Shown here: positions 1 to 11,830 of the stretch, piece by piece
Position numbering within the stretch: position 1 is the first letter of the stretch
Layout: each line of letters starts with the position of its first letter
Source: Protonemura montana
Taxonomy: Eukaryota; Arthropoda; Insecta; Plecoptera; Nemouridae
Direction: 5' to 3'
Assembly (NCBI GenBank): GCA_947568835.1
Contig: OX387605.1
Span: forward strand, 25,937,269-26,001,268
Length of the DNA: 64,000 nt
Program-made: the position numbers and the translations under genes
The notes under the pieces: model-generated
Database searches by the model: none
Told to the model about the DNA's origin: nothing
The model's input: the letters and a program-made list of their open reading frames with translations, nothing else

Positions 1-368
1 AAAACGAAGACGAAGACGAAGACGAAGACGAAGACGAAGACGAAGACGAAGACGACGAAGACGAAGACGAAGACGAAGATGAAGACGACGAAGACGACGA
101 AGACGAAGACGACGAAGACGAAGACGAAGACGAAGACGACGAAGACGAAGACGACGAAGACGAAGACGAAGACGAAGACGAAGACGACGAAGACGAAGAC
201 GAAGACGACGAAGACGAAGACGAAGACGAAGACGAAGACGAAGACGAAGACGAAGACGAAGATGAAGACGAAGACGAAGACGAAGACGACGAAGACGAAG
301 ATGAAGACGAAGACGAAGACGAAAACGACGAAGACGAAGACGAAGACGAAGACGAAGACGAAGACGAA
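1..368. repeat. GAAGAC-type simple repeat
   Basis: Purine-rich microsatellite of GAC and GAA triplets, mostly alternating as a hexamer with scattered extra GAC units. It begins at the window edge, so its true length is unknown. The Lys/Thr open frame across it is a by-product of the triplet period and is not a gene. Confidence 0.95.
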
Positions 369-534
369 GGCTATGCGTAGGCTATGCGTAGGCTATGCGT
401 AGGCTATGCGTAGGCTATGCGTAGGCTATGCGTAGGCTATGCGTAGGCTATGCGTAGGCTATGCGTAGGCTATGCGTGGGCTATGCGTGGGCTATGCGTA
501 GGCTATGCGTAGGCTATGCGTGGGCTATGCGTAG
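369..534. repeat. 11-bp minisatellite (ggctatgcgta)
   Basis: About 15 tandem copies of an 11-bp unit follow directly on the GAAGAC repeat. The only recurrent change is a to g near the unit end (gcgta versus gcgtg). It stops at about 534, followed by unique sequence. Confidence 0.95.
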
Positions 535-582
535 GATATCCTCGGATCATCGGATGTGCGATATGAGTATGGTTAGGTTAGT

Positions 583-745
583 ATATTATTATGAACACTA
601 TAACCGTCTCAAAAATTGATGCCCAAACGGGGACATGAACCCCGATCTCCACCTGTTGCGGGTGTTGCTCTAACCAATTGAGCTTCTCGGACACTGGCTT
701 TTTGAGACGATTTTAGTGTATTTGATGAGAATGACGGATCTCCAA
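583..745 (-). mobile_element. tRNA-derived SINE copy
   Basis: Read on the minus strand this starts with a tRNA-like head. An A-box-like GCTCAATTGGTTAGAGC is followed about 35 bases later by a B-box-like GGTTCATGTCC, the spacing of an internal RNA polymerase III promoter. The head runs into the family arm (gggcatcaatttttgagac, then ggttatagtgtt). A degraded arm also lies on the other side of the head (tttttgagacgattttagtg, near 700-720), so this copy was probably palindromic like those at 30,753 and 48,412. It has the best preserved A box in the window. The GC-rich tail of other copies is missing. Confidence 0.8.
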
Positions 746-2229
746 GGAGTAGAACGAAGAGGCTGTGAATACTCACAGTCACTCTGATTCTAGTGACGCT
801 ATTACACGTCACAACCTGTCAAACTCGAATAACTCCAATTTGAAGTTGAATGCGTTACATTTTTAGATGAAATCTTATTTGGTCGATTTGATCGTAAAAA
901 GCGATGCGTCAGACAAAAACAATTGTTTATCAAAGATGACATAATATTGGTTGACCATCTCCACGGCGTCTTCATACGGGCAAGTTTTACCAATGCCCAA
1001 ACCGGGTCCGAGCGGTACATATTTATAGCCGAGTTGAAAATACGTGGCATTTATCAAGAATGCAATGCTTTTTGCCACCACATGTCACGGGCCAACACTG
1101 CACGCCTACCTGCCATCGAGTGACAGGCGTCAGAAAGAACCTGCGTTTACAATCTAAACATCTAATCAAATTTTAATCTCTCTGATATTTATTTTAGCTG
1201 TCAAAGCCAATTCAACAGCGACACACAATAAAACATTCCAATTTGGCGCGGTTCTATTGTGCCCTTTGTTTAGTTCTGCGCCTTGCCACCAGAATGACTG
1301 CTACGTGGCAGCGATTTTCTGTGCGGCGGAAGGCATGCGATTTATTTTATCAGCGTTATTGGCGCTAATAGCACTGAGGTGGGGTGCAGGGGGGGGGGGG
1401 GGGGCAGGGTACGGGGTTTGGTTCACCAAAGGGGCTGTCAAACGCACCTGGCTTGAGAGGTAATAATCACCGGAAATTGTTTGAGCAGAGTATATTGGAT
1501 GTGGTGGGGGTTAGGCAGGTACTTTACTCTCCAAAGGACTAATTTATTGCCAGCATGACGTTCGAACATGTCATATTTTCTTGTACTACCTTGTTTGCAC
1601 AAACGTTAGTCCCCTCTCTTTCTCTCTAAAAAAAAAAAAAAAAAAACCACCGCTTAATTAACCGTCAAACCTTCGTTAGTTAGTTTAGCTCGGATTACCG
1701 CGCTAGTGCTGCTCCGACGGGCACAATGGCAATCATCTAGCAGCAGTCACCGCTTGCTCGTTACCGATCCGGTCGCAATCAACAGCAGGCGGCGCCCCGT
1801 GGTGCTTAGTAATTGCCTGGGGCGCGCGTTGCGGCCGGCGCAAGGAACTAGCGCCGGGTAATCGGCCATTCATGCTCGACGCAGAGAGGAACGACGTCTT
1901 CGATGGATGTGTATGTGTGGGGAGCTCGCGATGATCGAGTTGCCACGCGGGATTGGTGGTAATTAGTTTGTGTCTGAATGTCTGGCGACGGGAATCGAAT
2001 GGATGTCACTTGTCAAGACGTCGTGGCCTGGAAAATGGAGTTTCAAGCGTCAAACCAAAGGCGACGAAATTTGCTCTGACAAATTCGCACACTGAGTATC
2101 GCGGGATTGGAGGGTCAATTTTTGATCTTCTCAAAGTGGTCTTACATATGAGTTGGGCGCATGAAGGTTGCTTCTTTTAAGAACGCAGTTGATAATTCTT
2201 TAGGTGGCATCAAATGGCAACAATAATTC
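746..2229. other. Intergenic DNA, no gene seen
   Basis: Only short unconvincing frames. Contains a 16-base G run (1389-1404) and a 19-base A run (1628-1646). Confidence 0.6.
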
Positions 2230-4056
2230 TGAACGGTTTGGTGTGTTGGAAACACCGGTTCTCGTGAGATCACCGAAGTTAGGCAACACAGCGCTGGGTC
2301 AATTAAAGGATAAATTACCATCATACACATGACCAGTTCTGTTCGGTAGAGAGGTTGGAGGGATGAAAGTTTAGCAACACTGCGCTGGGTCAGGTATTGG
2401 ATGGGTGACCGTCATACACATGACCAGTTCTGTTCGGGAGAGAGGTTGGAGGGATGAAAGTTAAGCAACTCTGCGCTGGGTCAGGTATTGGATGGGTGAC
2501 CATCATACACATGACCAGTTCTGTTCGGAAGAGAGGTTGGAGGGATGAAAGTTTAGCAACACTGCGCGTATTGAATGGGTGGCCATCATACACATGACCA
2601 GTTCTGTTTGGGAGAGAGGTTGGAGGGATGAAAGTTTGGCAACACTGCGCTGGGTCAGGTATTGGATGGGTGACCGTCATACACATGACCAGTTCTGTTC
2701 GGGAGAGAGGTTGGAGGGATGAAAGTTAAGCAACTCTGCGCTGGGTCAGGTATTGGATGGGTGACCATCATACACATGACCAGTTCTGTTCGGAAGAGAG
2801 GTTGGAGGGATGAAAGTTTAGCAACACTGCGCGTATTGAATGGGTGGCCATCATACACATGACCAGTTCTGTTTGGGAGAGAGGTTGGAGGGATGAAAGT
2901 TAAGCAACACTACGCTGGGTCAGGTATTGGATGGGTGACCGTCATACACATGACCAGTTCTGTTCGGGAGAGAGGTTGGTGGGATGAAAGTTAAGCAACA
3001 CTGCGCTGGGTCAGGTATTGGATGGGTGACCGTCATACACATGACCAGTTCTGTTCGGGAGAGAGGTTGGTGGGATGAAAGTTAAGCAACACTGCGCTGG
3101 GTCAGGTATTGGATGGGTGACCATCATACACATGACCAGTTCTGTTCGGGAGAGAGGTTGGAGGGATGAAAGTTAAGCAACTCTGCGCTGGGTCAGGTAT
3201 TGGATGGGTGACCATCATACACATGACCAGTTCTGTTCGGGAGAGAGGTTGGAGGGATGAAAGTTTGGCAACACTGCGCTGGGTCAGGTATTGGATGGGT
3301 GACCATCATACACATGACCAGTTCTGTTCGGGAGAGAGGTTGGAGGGATGAAAGTTAAGCAACACTGCGCTGGGTCAGATATTGGATGGGTGACCATCAT
3401 ACACATGACCAGTTCTGTTCGGGAGAGAGGTTGGAGGGATGAAAGTTAAGCAACACTGCGCTGGGTCAGATATTGGATGGGTGACCATCATACACATGAT
3501 CAGTTCTGTTCGGGAGAGAGGTTGGAGGGATGAAAGTTAAGCAACACTGCGCTGGGTCAGGTATTGGATGGGTGACCATCATACACATAACCAGTTCTGT
3601 TCGGGAGAGAGGTTGGAGGGATGAAAGTTAAGCAACACTGCGCTGGGTCAGGTATTGGATGGGTGACCGTCATACACATGACCAGTTCTGTTCGGGAGAG
3701 AGGTTGGAGGGATGAAAGTTAAGCAACTCTGCGCTGGGTCAGGTATTGGATGGGTGACCATCATACACATGACCAGTTCTGTTCGGAAGAGAGGTTGGAG
3801 GGATGAAAGTTAAGCAACACTGCGCTGGGTCAGGTATTGGATGGGTGGCCATCATACACATGACCAGTTCTGTTTGGGAGAGAGGTTGGAGGGATGAAAG
3901 TTTGGCAACACTGCGCTGGGTCAGGTATTGGATGGGTGACCGTCATACACATGACCAGTTCTGTTCGGGAGAGAGGTTGGAGGGATGAAAGTTAAGCAAC
4001 ACTGCACTGAGTCAGATATTGGATGGGTGACCATCATACACATGACCAGTTCTGTG
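2230..4056 (+). mobile_element. 5S-rRNA-derived SINE with 91-bp tandem array, copy A (about 20 units)
   Basis: The head (2245-2285) resembles the first half of eukaryotic 5S rRNA: ccggttctcgtgagatcacc, then gaagttaggcaac. The next segment, gttaagcaacactgcgctgg plus gtcaggtattggatgggtga, aligns with the 5S internal control region (A box, intermediate element, C box). The block from gttaagcaac to the next gttaagcaac is 91 bp and is repeated about 20 times. Each unit therefore carries one 5S-like control region and a non-5S spacer (ccagttctgttcgggagaga). Two units (near 2567 and 2829) share a small internal deletion. The SINE 3' tail seen in other copies is absent; the array ends at about 4056. 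No functional 5S gene is implied, because the 5S 3' half is not present. Confidence 0.85.
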
Positions 4057-4062
4057 ACCAGT

Positions 4063-4350
4063 TAAACCCCGTCCTTCCAGGTTCAAATATTAAACGATGA
4101 TTTGGACAGAGAGAAAATAGTGACGACTACTAAATTAAATTTGTTTATTGTGTCAGGACAAAACCATCCTGAGGCTGAATCATCAACAAATTCAAATTAA
4201 AAGTGACATCTTTTTTGTGTATTTATCTAAACATCCTTTTTCAAATGTTTTAAAATGTTGGCTAAACGGGGAAAATCAATGTTAACCTAAAACCTCTTTT
4301 AAACATCGATTAGGCAAGATTTAAACGGCGTTGGTGAAATCGACTCTCAG
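4063..4350. repeat. Possible old dispersed repeat, copy 1
   Basis: Shares scattered blocks in the same order with 46,222-46,470: ccttccaggttcaaatat near its start and ttaaacggcgttgg near its end. The middle is too diverged for me to align by eye. It abuts the end of 5S-SINE copy A. Confidence 0.3.
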
Positions 4351-6100
4351 AAATAGGTTGTCTTTGCTGCCCCACTTGTTATTTTGAGAGACAGCGGTGT
4401 TTGATTTTCCACAAATAATTTGTCCGAATCTGATGATTTAATCAGGTGGGTACTGTTGTCCGCGAAGAACTTTATGTTTGCCTTTTGTAATTTCATTTGA
4501 TAGGTGATTGGTAAATAATATAAACATTAGAGGAGCAAGAATCCGAGCTTTGCGGCAGTCCAATATTGATTGTTAGTTCCTCGGAGAGACCCTCTCGTTT
4601 GATGCTCACAATTTCTTTGCGTTATTTTCAATAAGATCGAACACTGACATCAAATTGAAGCTGAATTTGTCGAAGTTCATGTTGTTTGGCATCAACTCAC
4701 GTCCGTGAATGTTCACAGGTAGCAACCCGGCTTTTCTACCTTGATTACCAGAAACTTCGACTTATGGGAGTTGAAAAATCATTCACAAAACTCCAAAAAA
4801 TAACTAGAGAAAGACCACGTTCACGGCTTAGTGTTCTTTTTTAGTTACTTTTTTTTATTCAAAAGTCTCGTCACATTAAACCATAGCGCAACTAAATTTT
4901 GACACGTTTTCAAAAAATCACTTCGCCAACATTTTTACAAAATGTTAATGAATACCACAGACCATTACTATTACCATAGACACACTCTTCCCTTGTACAC
5001 CGAGTGTTTTTTATGATTAGTTAGAATTATCTTAAAGTATTTTACTCCTTGACTGCGCGTATACAGCTGGCACTCCTTGGCCCAGACCAAACCAACAAGA
5101 CTGCAAGATGACCTGCGGACCACACAGCGTTCCGGTTCTCTAAAATGTCCCAGAGTTAAATTCTGTGACTGCAGGACGTCTCCCACTCTGGTCATTTTGA
5201 TGGAAGAGACCGACAAGACTATTCCAATCAGTAACTACAAAATGACATCAATGCCCGTGAATCGCACGCCGTGCAGATTGAAAGACCGAAGATCTCCACG
5301 ACAGCCTCCTCATCACAGTGGGTCCACACAAAGCGATACCAGAGCACGGCGCACAATTAGCTCATCATTCTTTTGTCATCCACTCGATTTGCCACTCCAC
5401 TAAGTGATCACACGCGCACGGGGTAGGGGACGAACACTGCGCCCTAGTAATTAGTCTATTAAATCTTTTTTCGCTACTCTCGATATTATATATAACGAAC
5501 AATTATAAATAAATTACAATGAGTAATGAGCAATGAGTAATTACCCGGCCGCTTCTGCTTTGCGCTCCATTTATTAGAGAGATCTCTTTGTCTCGCATGG
5601 ACCCCCCTCTCCCGAACCAGACGGGCATCCATCTCCTCTTTGCCGGTCGGCGTTCACGAACCACCGGCCAGGCTTGCTTCTACGTCCGCCGCCGACAAAT
5701 TGTTCCCAAGTCCAAGCCAGCAGCGGTCTAAGTGTGTTGTCAATATCGGGACGTAAAGCTGGGAGATGACTTTGAGCGTCGTAGACCAACCGGCCGTGAG
5801 CCGTCTGACGGGAGGGCGTCGGAAGCAAAGGGGGGGCCGAGTCGACGTCTTCATAATTAGCCGGGCGATGAAAGAGTTCTGCCGATGCCGGGACGACGTC
5901 GATGGCTTGACTTCCGGCCCATGCTAATGCAGCGTGCGAGCTTCGAGCTCGGGCAAATTGTCGACGCCGGGGAAATCTTTGCGTCGATTTTGAATCGCAT
6001 TGTTTGACAAACGTCGCCGTCGTGCCTCGTGTGTGCACGGTGCACTTATCCTCGTCGGGTCGCGACATTTCCTCGGGATAATGCGGGGACGCTATTACAG

Positions 6101-6150
6101 GGGGGCGGAGGGGGGGGGGGGGGGGGGGGGTGGAGGAGGGGGGGGGGGGA
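6101..6150. repeat. Poly-G tract
   Basis: Near-pure G over 50 bases, including a 21-base run ending at 6130 and a 12-base run near 6138-6149. A G-quadruplex is possible on this strand. Confidence 0.9.
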
Positions 6151-6260
6151 TAAGCGGCGCGCATTGTCGATAAGAGCTGTGGTGTCGAGCGAAGCTAGTG
6201 AGAAAGAAATCGATTTCAAGCGACAGTTTTTCTCTGATTTGCGGTAAGTGGCCGGGCTCT

Positions 6261-6319
<59 letters not shown>
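6261..6319. repeat. (TCG)n microsatellite
   Basis: About 19 uninterrupted TCG triplets. They give long Ser, Arg or Asp runs in several frames, which explains the open frames on both strands here. Confidence 0.95.
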
Positions 6320-7209
6320 TTCGTGGCAGTGGCGGTTTTCTTCACGTCGTGGCAGTGGTGGAAGCAATAAGTGTCCACGCTAGAATTGATCACCTCGTAT
6401 CGCCACCCGATGATATTGTTCAAATAAGTTGGGAGCTGACAATAAATGAGTAATAAACGATTGTTCGTCGCGCAACACTTGACTGGTAGCGGCAATTGAG
6501 CGGAACCCCTCCCCCCCCCCCCCCCACCCCCTATCAAGGGGTCGGGGGTGCGGGGTGATCCTGCAGACCTCGCGAGTGGCTTTTAGGGGTGAATGGCGGA
6601 CGACCGCTCAGTTCACATATCGAGTTTCTTCTTGTTGCTTGTTGGTACTATTTACTTTCTCCTTGGCCGACTCCAATTTTCTACCGAATAAAAGATGAAG
6701 AAGTTAATAAACGTGGTGGATGAAAAATACACGGCTACTGCGATGCGAAGCCTCACTTTGATTAAACTAGTTACAAACATTGCTCGCGCTCACATGCAGC
6801 CTGCGAGTGCGAGAGAGTGCGAGCTAGTGGAGGCGGCCGAGGGTGCGACAGAGACGGAGATAGGTTGCTGTGTAAACATCAAGTGAATTCAATAAGTGCA
6901 GATCTGGTGCACCACGGGGGGGCGGGGAGGGGAGGGGTGGAGGGGGGGGGGGTACACGAGACCGAATCTCTTCGATTACTTTCCACACAAACACACACAC
7001 ATACACGCTCGCTGCTCGTGGAAAACACGCGCGAGAAGAAGAGGATCATCGGTGGTCGTCGTTGAAATGAAAGCGGCGCTGGTTTGGGTTGGTGGCAGGA
7101 GTGGGAGCGGGGAGTTAGGCTCTTGTAGAATCTCGACGCTTGGCTTAAGTTTTCATTAAAACTAACTTTAATTTACTTGTATCATTTTCATTTGAGTCGC
7201 ACGTACCAG

Positions 7210-7236
7210 CCCCCCCCCCCCCCCCCCCCCCCCCCC
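7210..7236. repeat. Poly-C tract
   Basis: 27 consecutive C bases, the longest pure homopolymer in the window. Confidence 0.95.
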
Positions 7237-10136
7237 GTCACCCCCTCCCACACAATTCGGGCGTCGACAAAGTGAGTTCAAGTTGAAACCTAACACGGCG
7301 CCGTGGCAACCAATCAAATCCCCTAAAATCATTAGCATTTCCAGCAAGTGACGTGTGCAGAGCGTGGAGTCACCTTAGACCGAGTCTAGAACGGAACATA
7401 CAACAAACTGCTTGTAGTTATCTTGAGATGCACCTGGCAGTGAAATCCGAGGTACGATGAATCGAAGCGTCCAAGTGATGTTATTTCCCCAATTGAACGT
7501 CACCCACCTCCCCGTCCCACGACATCGCGACTCTAAATTTCTACTCAATATCGCATCGCGTCCCGTAGAGAGTTCACCGCCCATTGTTGGCCGCCCATTG
7601 TAACGCTACAGCAGCGCTGTGCGGTGGTCGGGGGCGGAAGCACGTCCCGAGCCCGTCGAGCTATGTCTGCACTCTGCTACTTAGCGCTAATGCACATTTA
7701 ATTTGACAGAAATTAGCTAATTCCTATTCATTTTGTGCAATCTCCAGACGATCGCATAGAGTGGCTGCCGTGCAGAGGGGTAGGGTGGCCGGGTGGAGGG
7801 GTGGTAGGGGTGGGGGGAAAGGCTTTCGCCGCAAGGTATCAACGCTCGGGAGTCGACGTGAGTGTAATAATGTTTCGATGAATGTCAGGCAAGTCATAAT
7901 GGCAATTTCGCTGACTGCAAAAGGACGTAGTCAATGCTTCGAGAGGGTTCGGGTGACGACGGCTGGTGCTCGGGGTAGGGTAGGGTATGGGGAGGAGGGA
8001 CTTTAAATGCAATGCTCTCGCTAAAGCACAATAGTTAAGCCTGCGAATTAAAGTCGCATGAATTTTAGTTGAATCTGGTTCAAAATTGGAATCGAGATGT
8101 GGAATCGCTGGAAGGTGGGACGGGTGAGGTGAAGGCGACACTCTATGGCAGAGTTGTTTGGGTCGAGGGGGCGCTGGGTGCAGACTGGATTGGTGGGTGG
8201 GTTGGGTTGGATGAAATTCATTTCATTCCATGTCGACTTTGGTTAGAAGTGGCGTTATCCAAATCTGTAATATTAGTCTCTCCCTCTCTTCTGAGAGGCT
8301 CTTTCTCTCGTAGCTGCCTATATGTACCCAGGCACTGTGACGCGCTCGCAGCGCGCCGTAGCGAGCAGTTCCATCAAAAGCTCTTTCTTGTCAATGGGCG
8401 AAATTGAAATCCGCCACGCTTTGAAGGGGTAATTTTGAACTAACCCGATTCTTAGCGGATGCTTGACTCGAGTCTTCTCTCCCTCTCTCGGCTCCGTTGC
8501 ATCCCGTTGGACTACACCATGTTGGCTCGTCAGCCATGTTAGATAATACCCGTGCCCGAGATATGGAATCAATCAGTTCGGGATTATGCCTAGAATAACG
8601 CTCGCTTTGCGGGTAGCGTCGGACTTCTTCGGAGACGTCGCTGGTGGAAAGGCGATTGCAATATGTGTCCGGGCAGTAGAGCCGAAACAATTTTCACCGT
8701 TCTGCTGCCAACTCTGGCGTCGTGGCTGGCCCGTGGCGACCCCCTTGGCGCTCAGAACGTGTTAGTGTTCCGTCTCGGCAAAGATTTACACAGATTTCAG
8801 ATCTTTTCCGCTCACCTTTAGCAGTAACAGAAAATAAACTCGCTGGATTTTAAATACAGTTAACCACAAATGTATATATGAATAAGTTATTCCAATTTGA
8901 ACCTAATAGCTTGGAGGTTTTAAAGTTGTGCTTTTGCCAAGATTATTTTCTATTATATCCCTTATATTCTTCGTGGCACCAGGGGCCGGACTGTGTACCA
9001 GTGTTACCGTTTCAGGAGCGATTCTAGCGGTGACCGAGGCATCTTAACCCGATAGATACAGAGACAGAGATGCCTTGCAAGAAGGCGGGGGGAAAAAAGG
9101 CAAAGAAAGGCAAACGTCAAAAAGCAATAACGGCAGGACGAACCAATCGCTCGGATTAGCGTATAGTCCACGAGATATCGCAGCGGCAAGTTGGTACACA
9201 AATAAACAGTAAGCAATGCACATGTATATATACTGTGGTTGCATCAATATTACCCGAGGATACATCAGCTGTTTGCGTTTGTCTCGCGCGCTTGACGGCA
9301 TTCTGCACACAAATCAGCGACGTCGCGTTATTGAAAACGAGCATTACCCTTCCTCTGCAGACCAAGTCTGTTTCCCCGCCGTCCGAAGCATTACCCTTGG
9401 TCTGTTTCTTGTCTTGTCTTTGCTTGAAATAAGCAACGCTAGACGTGCAAAGAAATGCAGCTTGCAAGTCCTTGGTTCGAGTCCGGGGACTGCGACCTGG
9501 CCTACCGGGGTTTCATCCTCTCCTTAGATTCATTACATTTCTGTGTGACAATGTTTCTGCGACACCAAACGTTTCCTGCGAGTTCTAGCAAATATTGTTT
9601 GTCAGGAATAAGGTTTGATCAGGTTTGATCAGGTTTTTGATCAGAAAATCTCCCTCTAAAACAAACTGTAAACATTCGTTGGCATGAAACAAGTGAATAG
9701 TGAAAGCATCGCCTGCCGAATGATTCGCATTGTTGCATTCTCTATTGGTGACCGCACGACCGTCGGCCCAGTCAAATTGAATGAGCAAACGTGTGCAAAG
9801 AGCACCAACGTTATTTTCCTTCCTTAATTAGTAGTGGACACTCGACGCTGCCTTGAAATCCAGATAATTCCAGCATTACACGCCAAGCAAAGCTCCCACA
9901 TCAAGCCAACGTGACCGTCGTCTATCCCCCAGCGTCGCGACGCCGCGATATTGGCGTCGTTGTCCGCCGATCAAATGAGTACCGTGTCTTTATTGCCGCC
10001 GCCGGGCGTCGGTCAATTGTGCGTCGCGTCCAAGGGTAAACAACGCCCCCCCCCCCCCACCCACCACTATGCCTGCCCTCTGGGTGTGATTATCACGTTT
10101 TATTAGACGGACAGGGCGTCAGGCCGAGATCACGAT

Positions 10137-10170
10137 GACGCGGCGACGGCGACGGCGACGGCGACGGCGT
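10137..10170. repeat. (CGGCGA)n microsatellite
   Basis: About five hexamer copies, read as Arg or Asp-Gly runs in translation. No gene is implied. Confidence 0.85.
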
Positions 10171-10707
10171 TCAATCCTACAATCTTTCTGTTTCACTTCT
10201 TGACTCGTTTTTCTCTGGAGCTTTGCAATTTCGGCGTAATGCGGTTTACGAGCTCGCCATTCAATTTCAATGGAAGCTTTGCCGCGGACTCGGCTTCTAT
10301 TATGGCTGTTGACCAACAAAGGGGGAGACAATGTGGAGGTATCCGTCGTCCTCGTCCTCGTCCTCGTCGCGGACCTGCTTCAATATGATGGCCGATCAAT
10401 GTTGATAGCAAAATATTGGGGTAAACAATTCCTCAGCTCTGTGTTACCCACAGATGACTTTTTTCCCTGTTTCCTCTTTTCATGAGTCCTGAGCCATTCT
10501 CTGTTGCATCTGACAAAGATACTGTTTTGTCCGATCGAACATCCTACGATTGCTACCTCGGACTTTGGCCGATCGACTTGGAGGATGTCGATCGAGCCCC
10601 GGCTCTGGGAGTTTGCAGTTCTTGCCAACAGATAAAAGTCGAGAGGTGTTGTCACTCTGTACCTTGTCTGGTATCTAACAGTTCTATCTAGTTGCAGCGA
10701 CCTGTCG

Positions 10708-11452
10708 TTATGACAAAAACTATTTCAACTGGGTTTTCAATGCTAAACGAAGAAGAACAACTAAATTTCCCAACGTTTCGTAGCTTGTACCTGTTACTTT
10801 ATCAAGGTAGAAGAAGTCATCACACAGGATCCAGAAGAAAATATTTGGACGGGTAGATTCAGAACTAAACGTAATGAATAAGCAAATTAGGATTATATCA
10901 CTTAACGTAAGGACAATCTCGAAAAATTGGCGTTTTTTTCCATACACATAATTGGTTGGTTAGAAAAAACGCCAATTTGTAACGGATTTTATTTCTGATT
11001 TAATACAAAATACGTTATTAGGATGAAATCTTATTTAAATTGCAAACGCTTGCAATGCGCGGGGTATTTTATTATTAACAAGACTAGAACCGTCTCAAAA
11101 ATTGATGCTCAAATGCCTATGTCCGCGTTTGGGCATCAATTTTTGAGATGGTTACAGTGTTGTTAATAATAAAAAAAAATACGTTAGTTTTTGAGTTATT
11201 GACCCTGATTATTTTATTTAAATGCATTTAGGAAGCTTGAACTTGATAATTGTTATAATTTTATGTGGTTCTTTTGTTATTGGAAAATTGTCAGGACTGC
11301 TCTTACCCTTGATAAAGTAACAGGTACAAGTTACGAAACGTTGGGAAATTCAGTTGTTCTTCACTTAGCATTGAAAACCCAGTTGAAATAGTTTTTGTTA
11401 AAACTAGTGCTAGTTTACATCAAGTAGACATGAGTCTAAGAACAATCAGAGC
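10708..11452 (+). mobile_element. Penelope-like foldback element, longest copy
   Basis: Inverted arms of about 95 bases bound the element: acaaaaactatttcaactgg on the left and cagttgaaatagtttttgtt on the right. Inside each arm is a cgaaacgttggg motif next to a short stem. A one-sided extension of about 45 bases (tagtttacatcaagtagaca, then tgagtctaagaacaatca) follows the right arm, as in every other copy. The flanks repeat ctgtcgtt, a likely 8-base target-site duplication. The interior has no open frame, so this copy is non-autonomous, and it is interrupted by a tRNA-SINE. Inverted terminal repeats plus a one-sided extension recall Penelope-like elements; an old foldback DNA transposon is the alternative. 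Confidence 0.6.
11018..11175 (-). mobile_element. Palindromic tRNA-SINE nested in foldback element
   Basis: Contains the family tail in reverse (gcaaacgcttgcaatgcgcg, then gggtattttatta) followed by two inverted arms around a short core. It is flanked by an 11-base direct repeat, aaaatacgtta (11,007-11,017 and 11,176-11,186). The same aaaatacgttag sequence is uninterrupted in the related element near 57,068, which shows that the SINE inserted into the older element. The A box is lost. Confidence 0.75.
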
Positions 11453-11830
11453 TGTCGTTTATTCATGTATTCCATGTCAACTTCGTAAGGTGGCGATTGC
11501 AAGGGTAGAAGATGAAGAAACAATGCACGAGAGGGATTACAGTTCAAGTTGAAATCAGGTATGAAACAGTCCAACTTGGAGCACAAGCAAATTGCAGTTG
11601 CTTGTGAGGTAATTCAAAATTAAAACGAGAACTATTTAAAATGTCGAGACGGGATTGGTTAAGTAATAACGGGTGTTTACCTTGGCAAAGGTTTAAAAGA
11701 CCAACTGAGCGAGTGCAAAAAAAAAATTGTTTGTCTCCATACGATAATTGTGACGACAACTTCTGATCAACGATAAGAGGATTAATCGCTGAGAGGAGTC
11801 TTAAGATTTTGATAAAACAGGACCTAAGTG
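11453..11830. other. Short intergenic gap
   Basis: No feature recognised between the foldback element and 5S-SINE copy B. Confidence 0.5.

Larger units (their letters stand above)
4351..10707. other. Intergenic DNA with low-complexity tracts
   Basis: I find no convincing exon. The longer frames here (for example 5574-6164 on the minus strand) are proline- or arginine-rich and follow GC-rich or triplet-repeat sequence. Homopolymer and triplet tracts at 6101-6150, 6261-6319, 6510-6525, 7210-7236 and 10,137-10,170 are the main recognisable content. Confidence 0.5.

Noticed and set aside
2230..4056. Genuine 5S rRNA gene cluster
   Set aside because: The 91-bp units lack the 5S 3' half and terminator, have a non-5S spacer, and share a SINE 3' segment in other copies.
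5574..6164. 196-codon minus-strand proline-rich frame
   Set aside because: Its start lies in poly-G/poly-C sequence, composition is GC-driven and no domain is recognisable.
9466..9500. Isolated tRNA B-box-like motifs (also near 16,850, 18,487, 24,142, 30,222 and 47,712)
   Set aside because: No correctly placed A box or cloverleaf; perhaps SINE relics, not tRNA genes.
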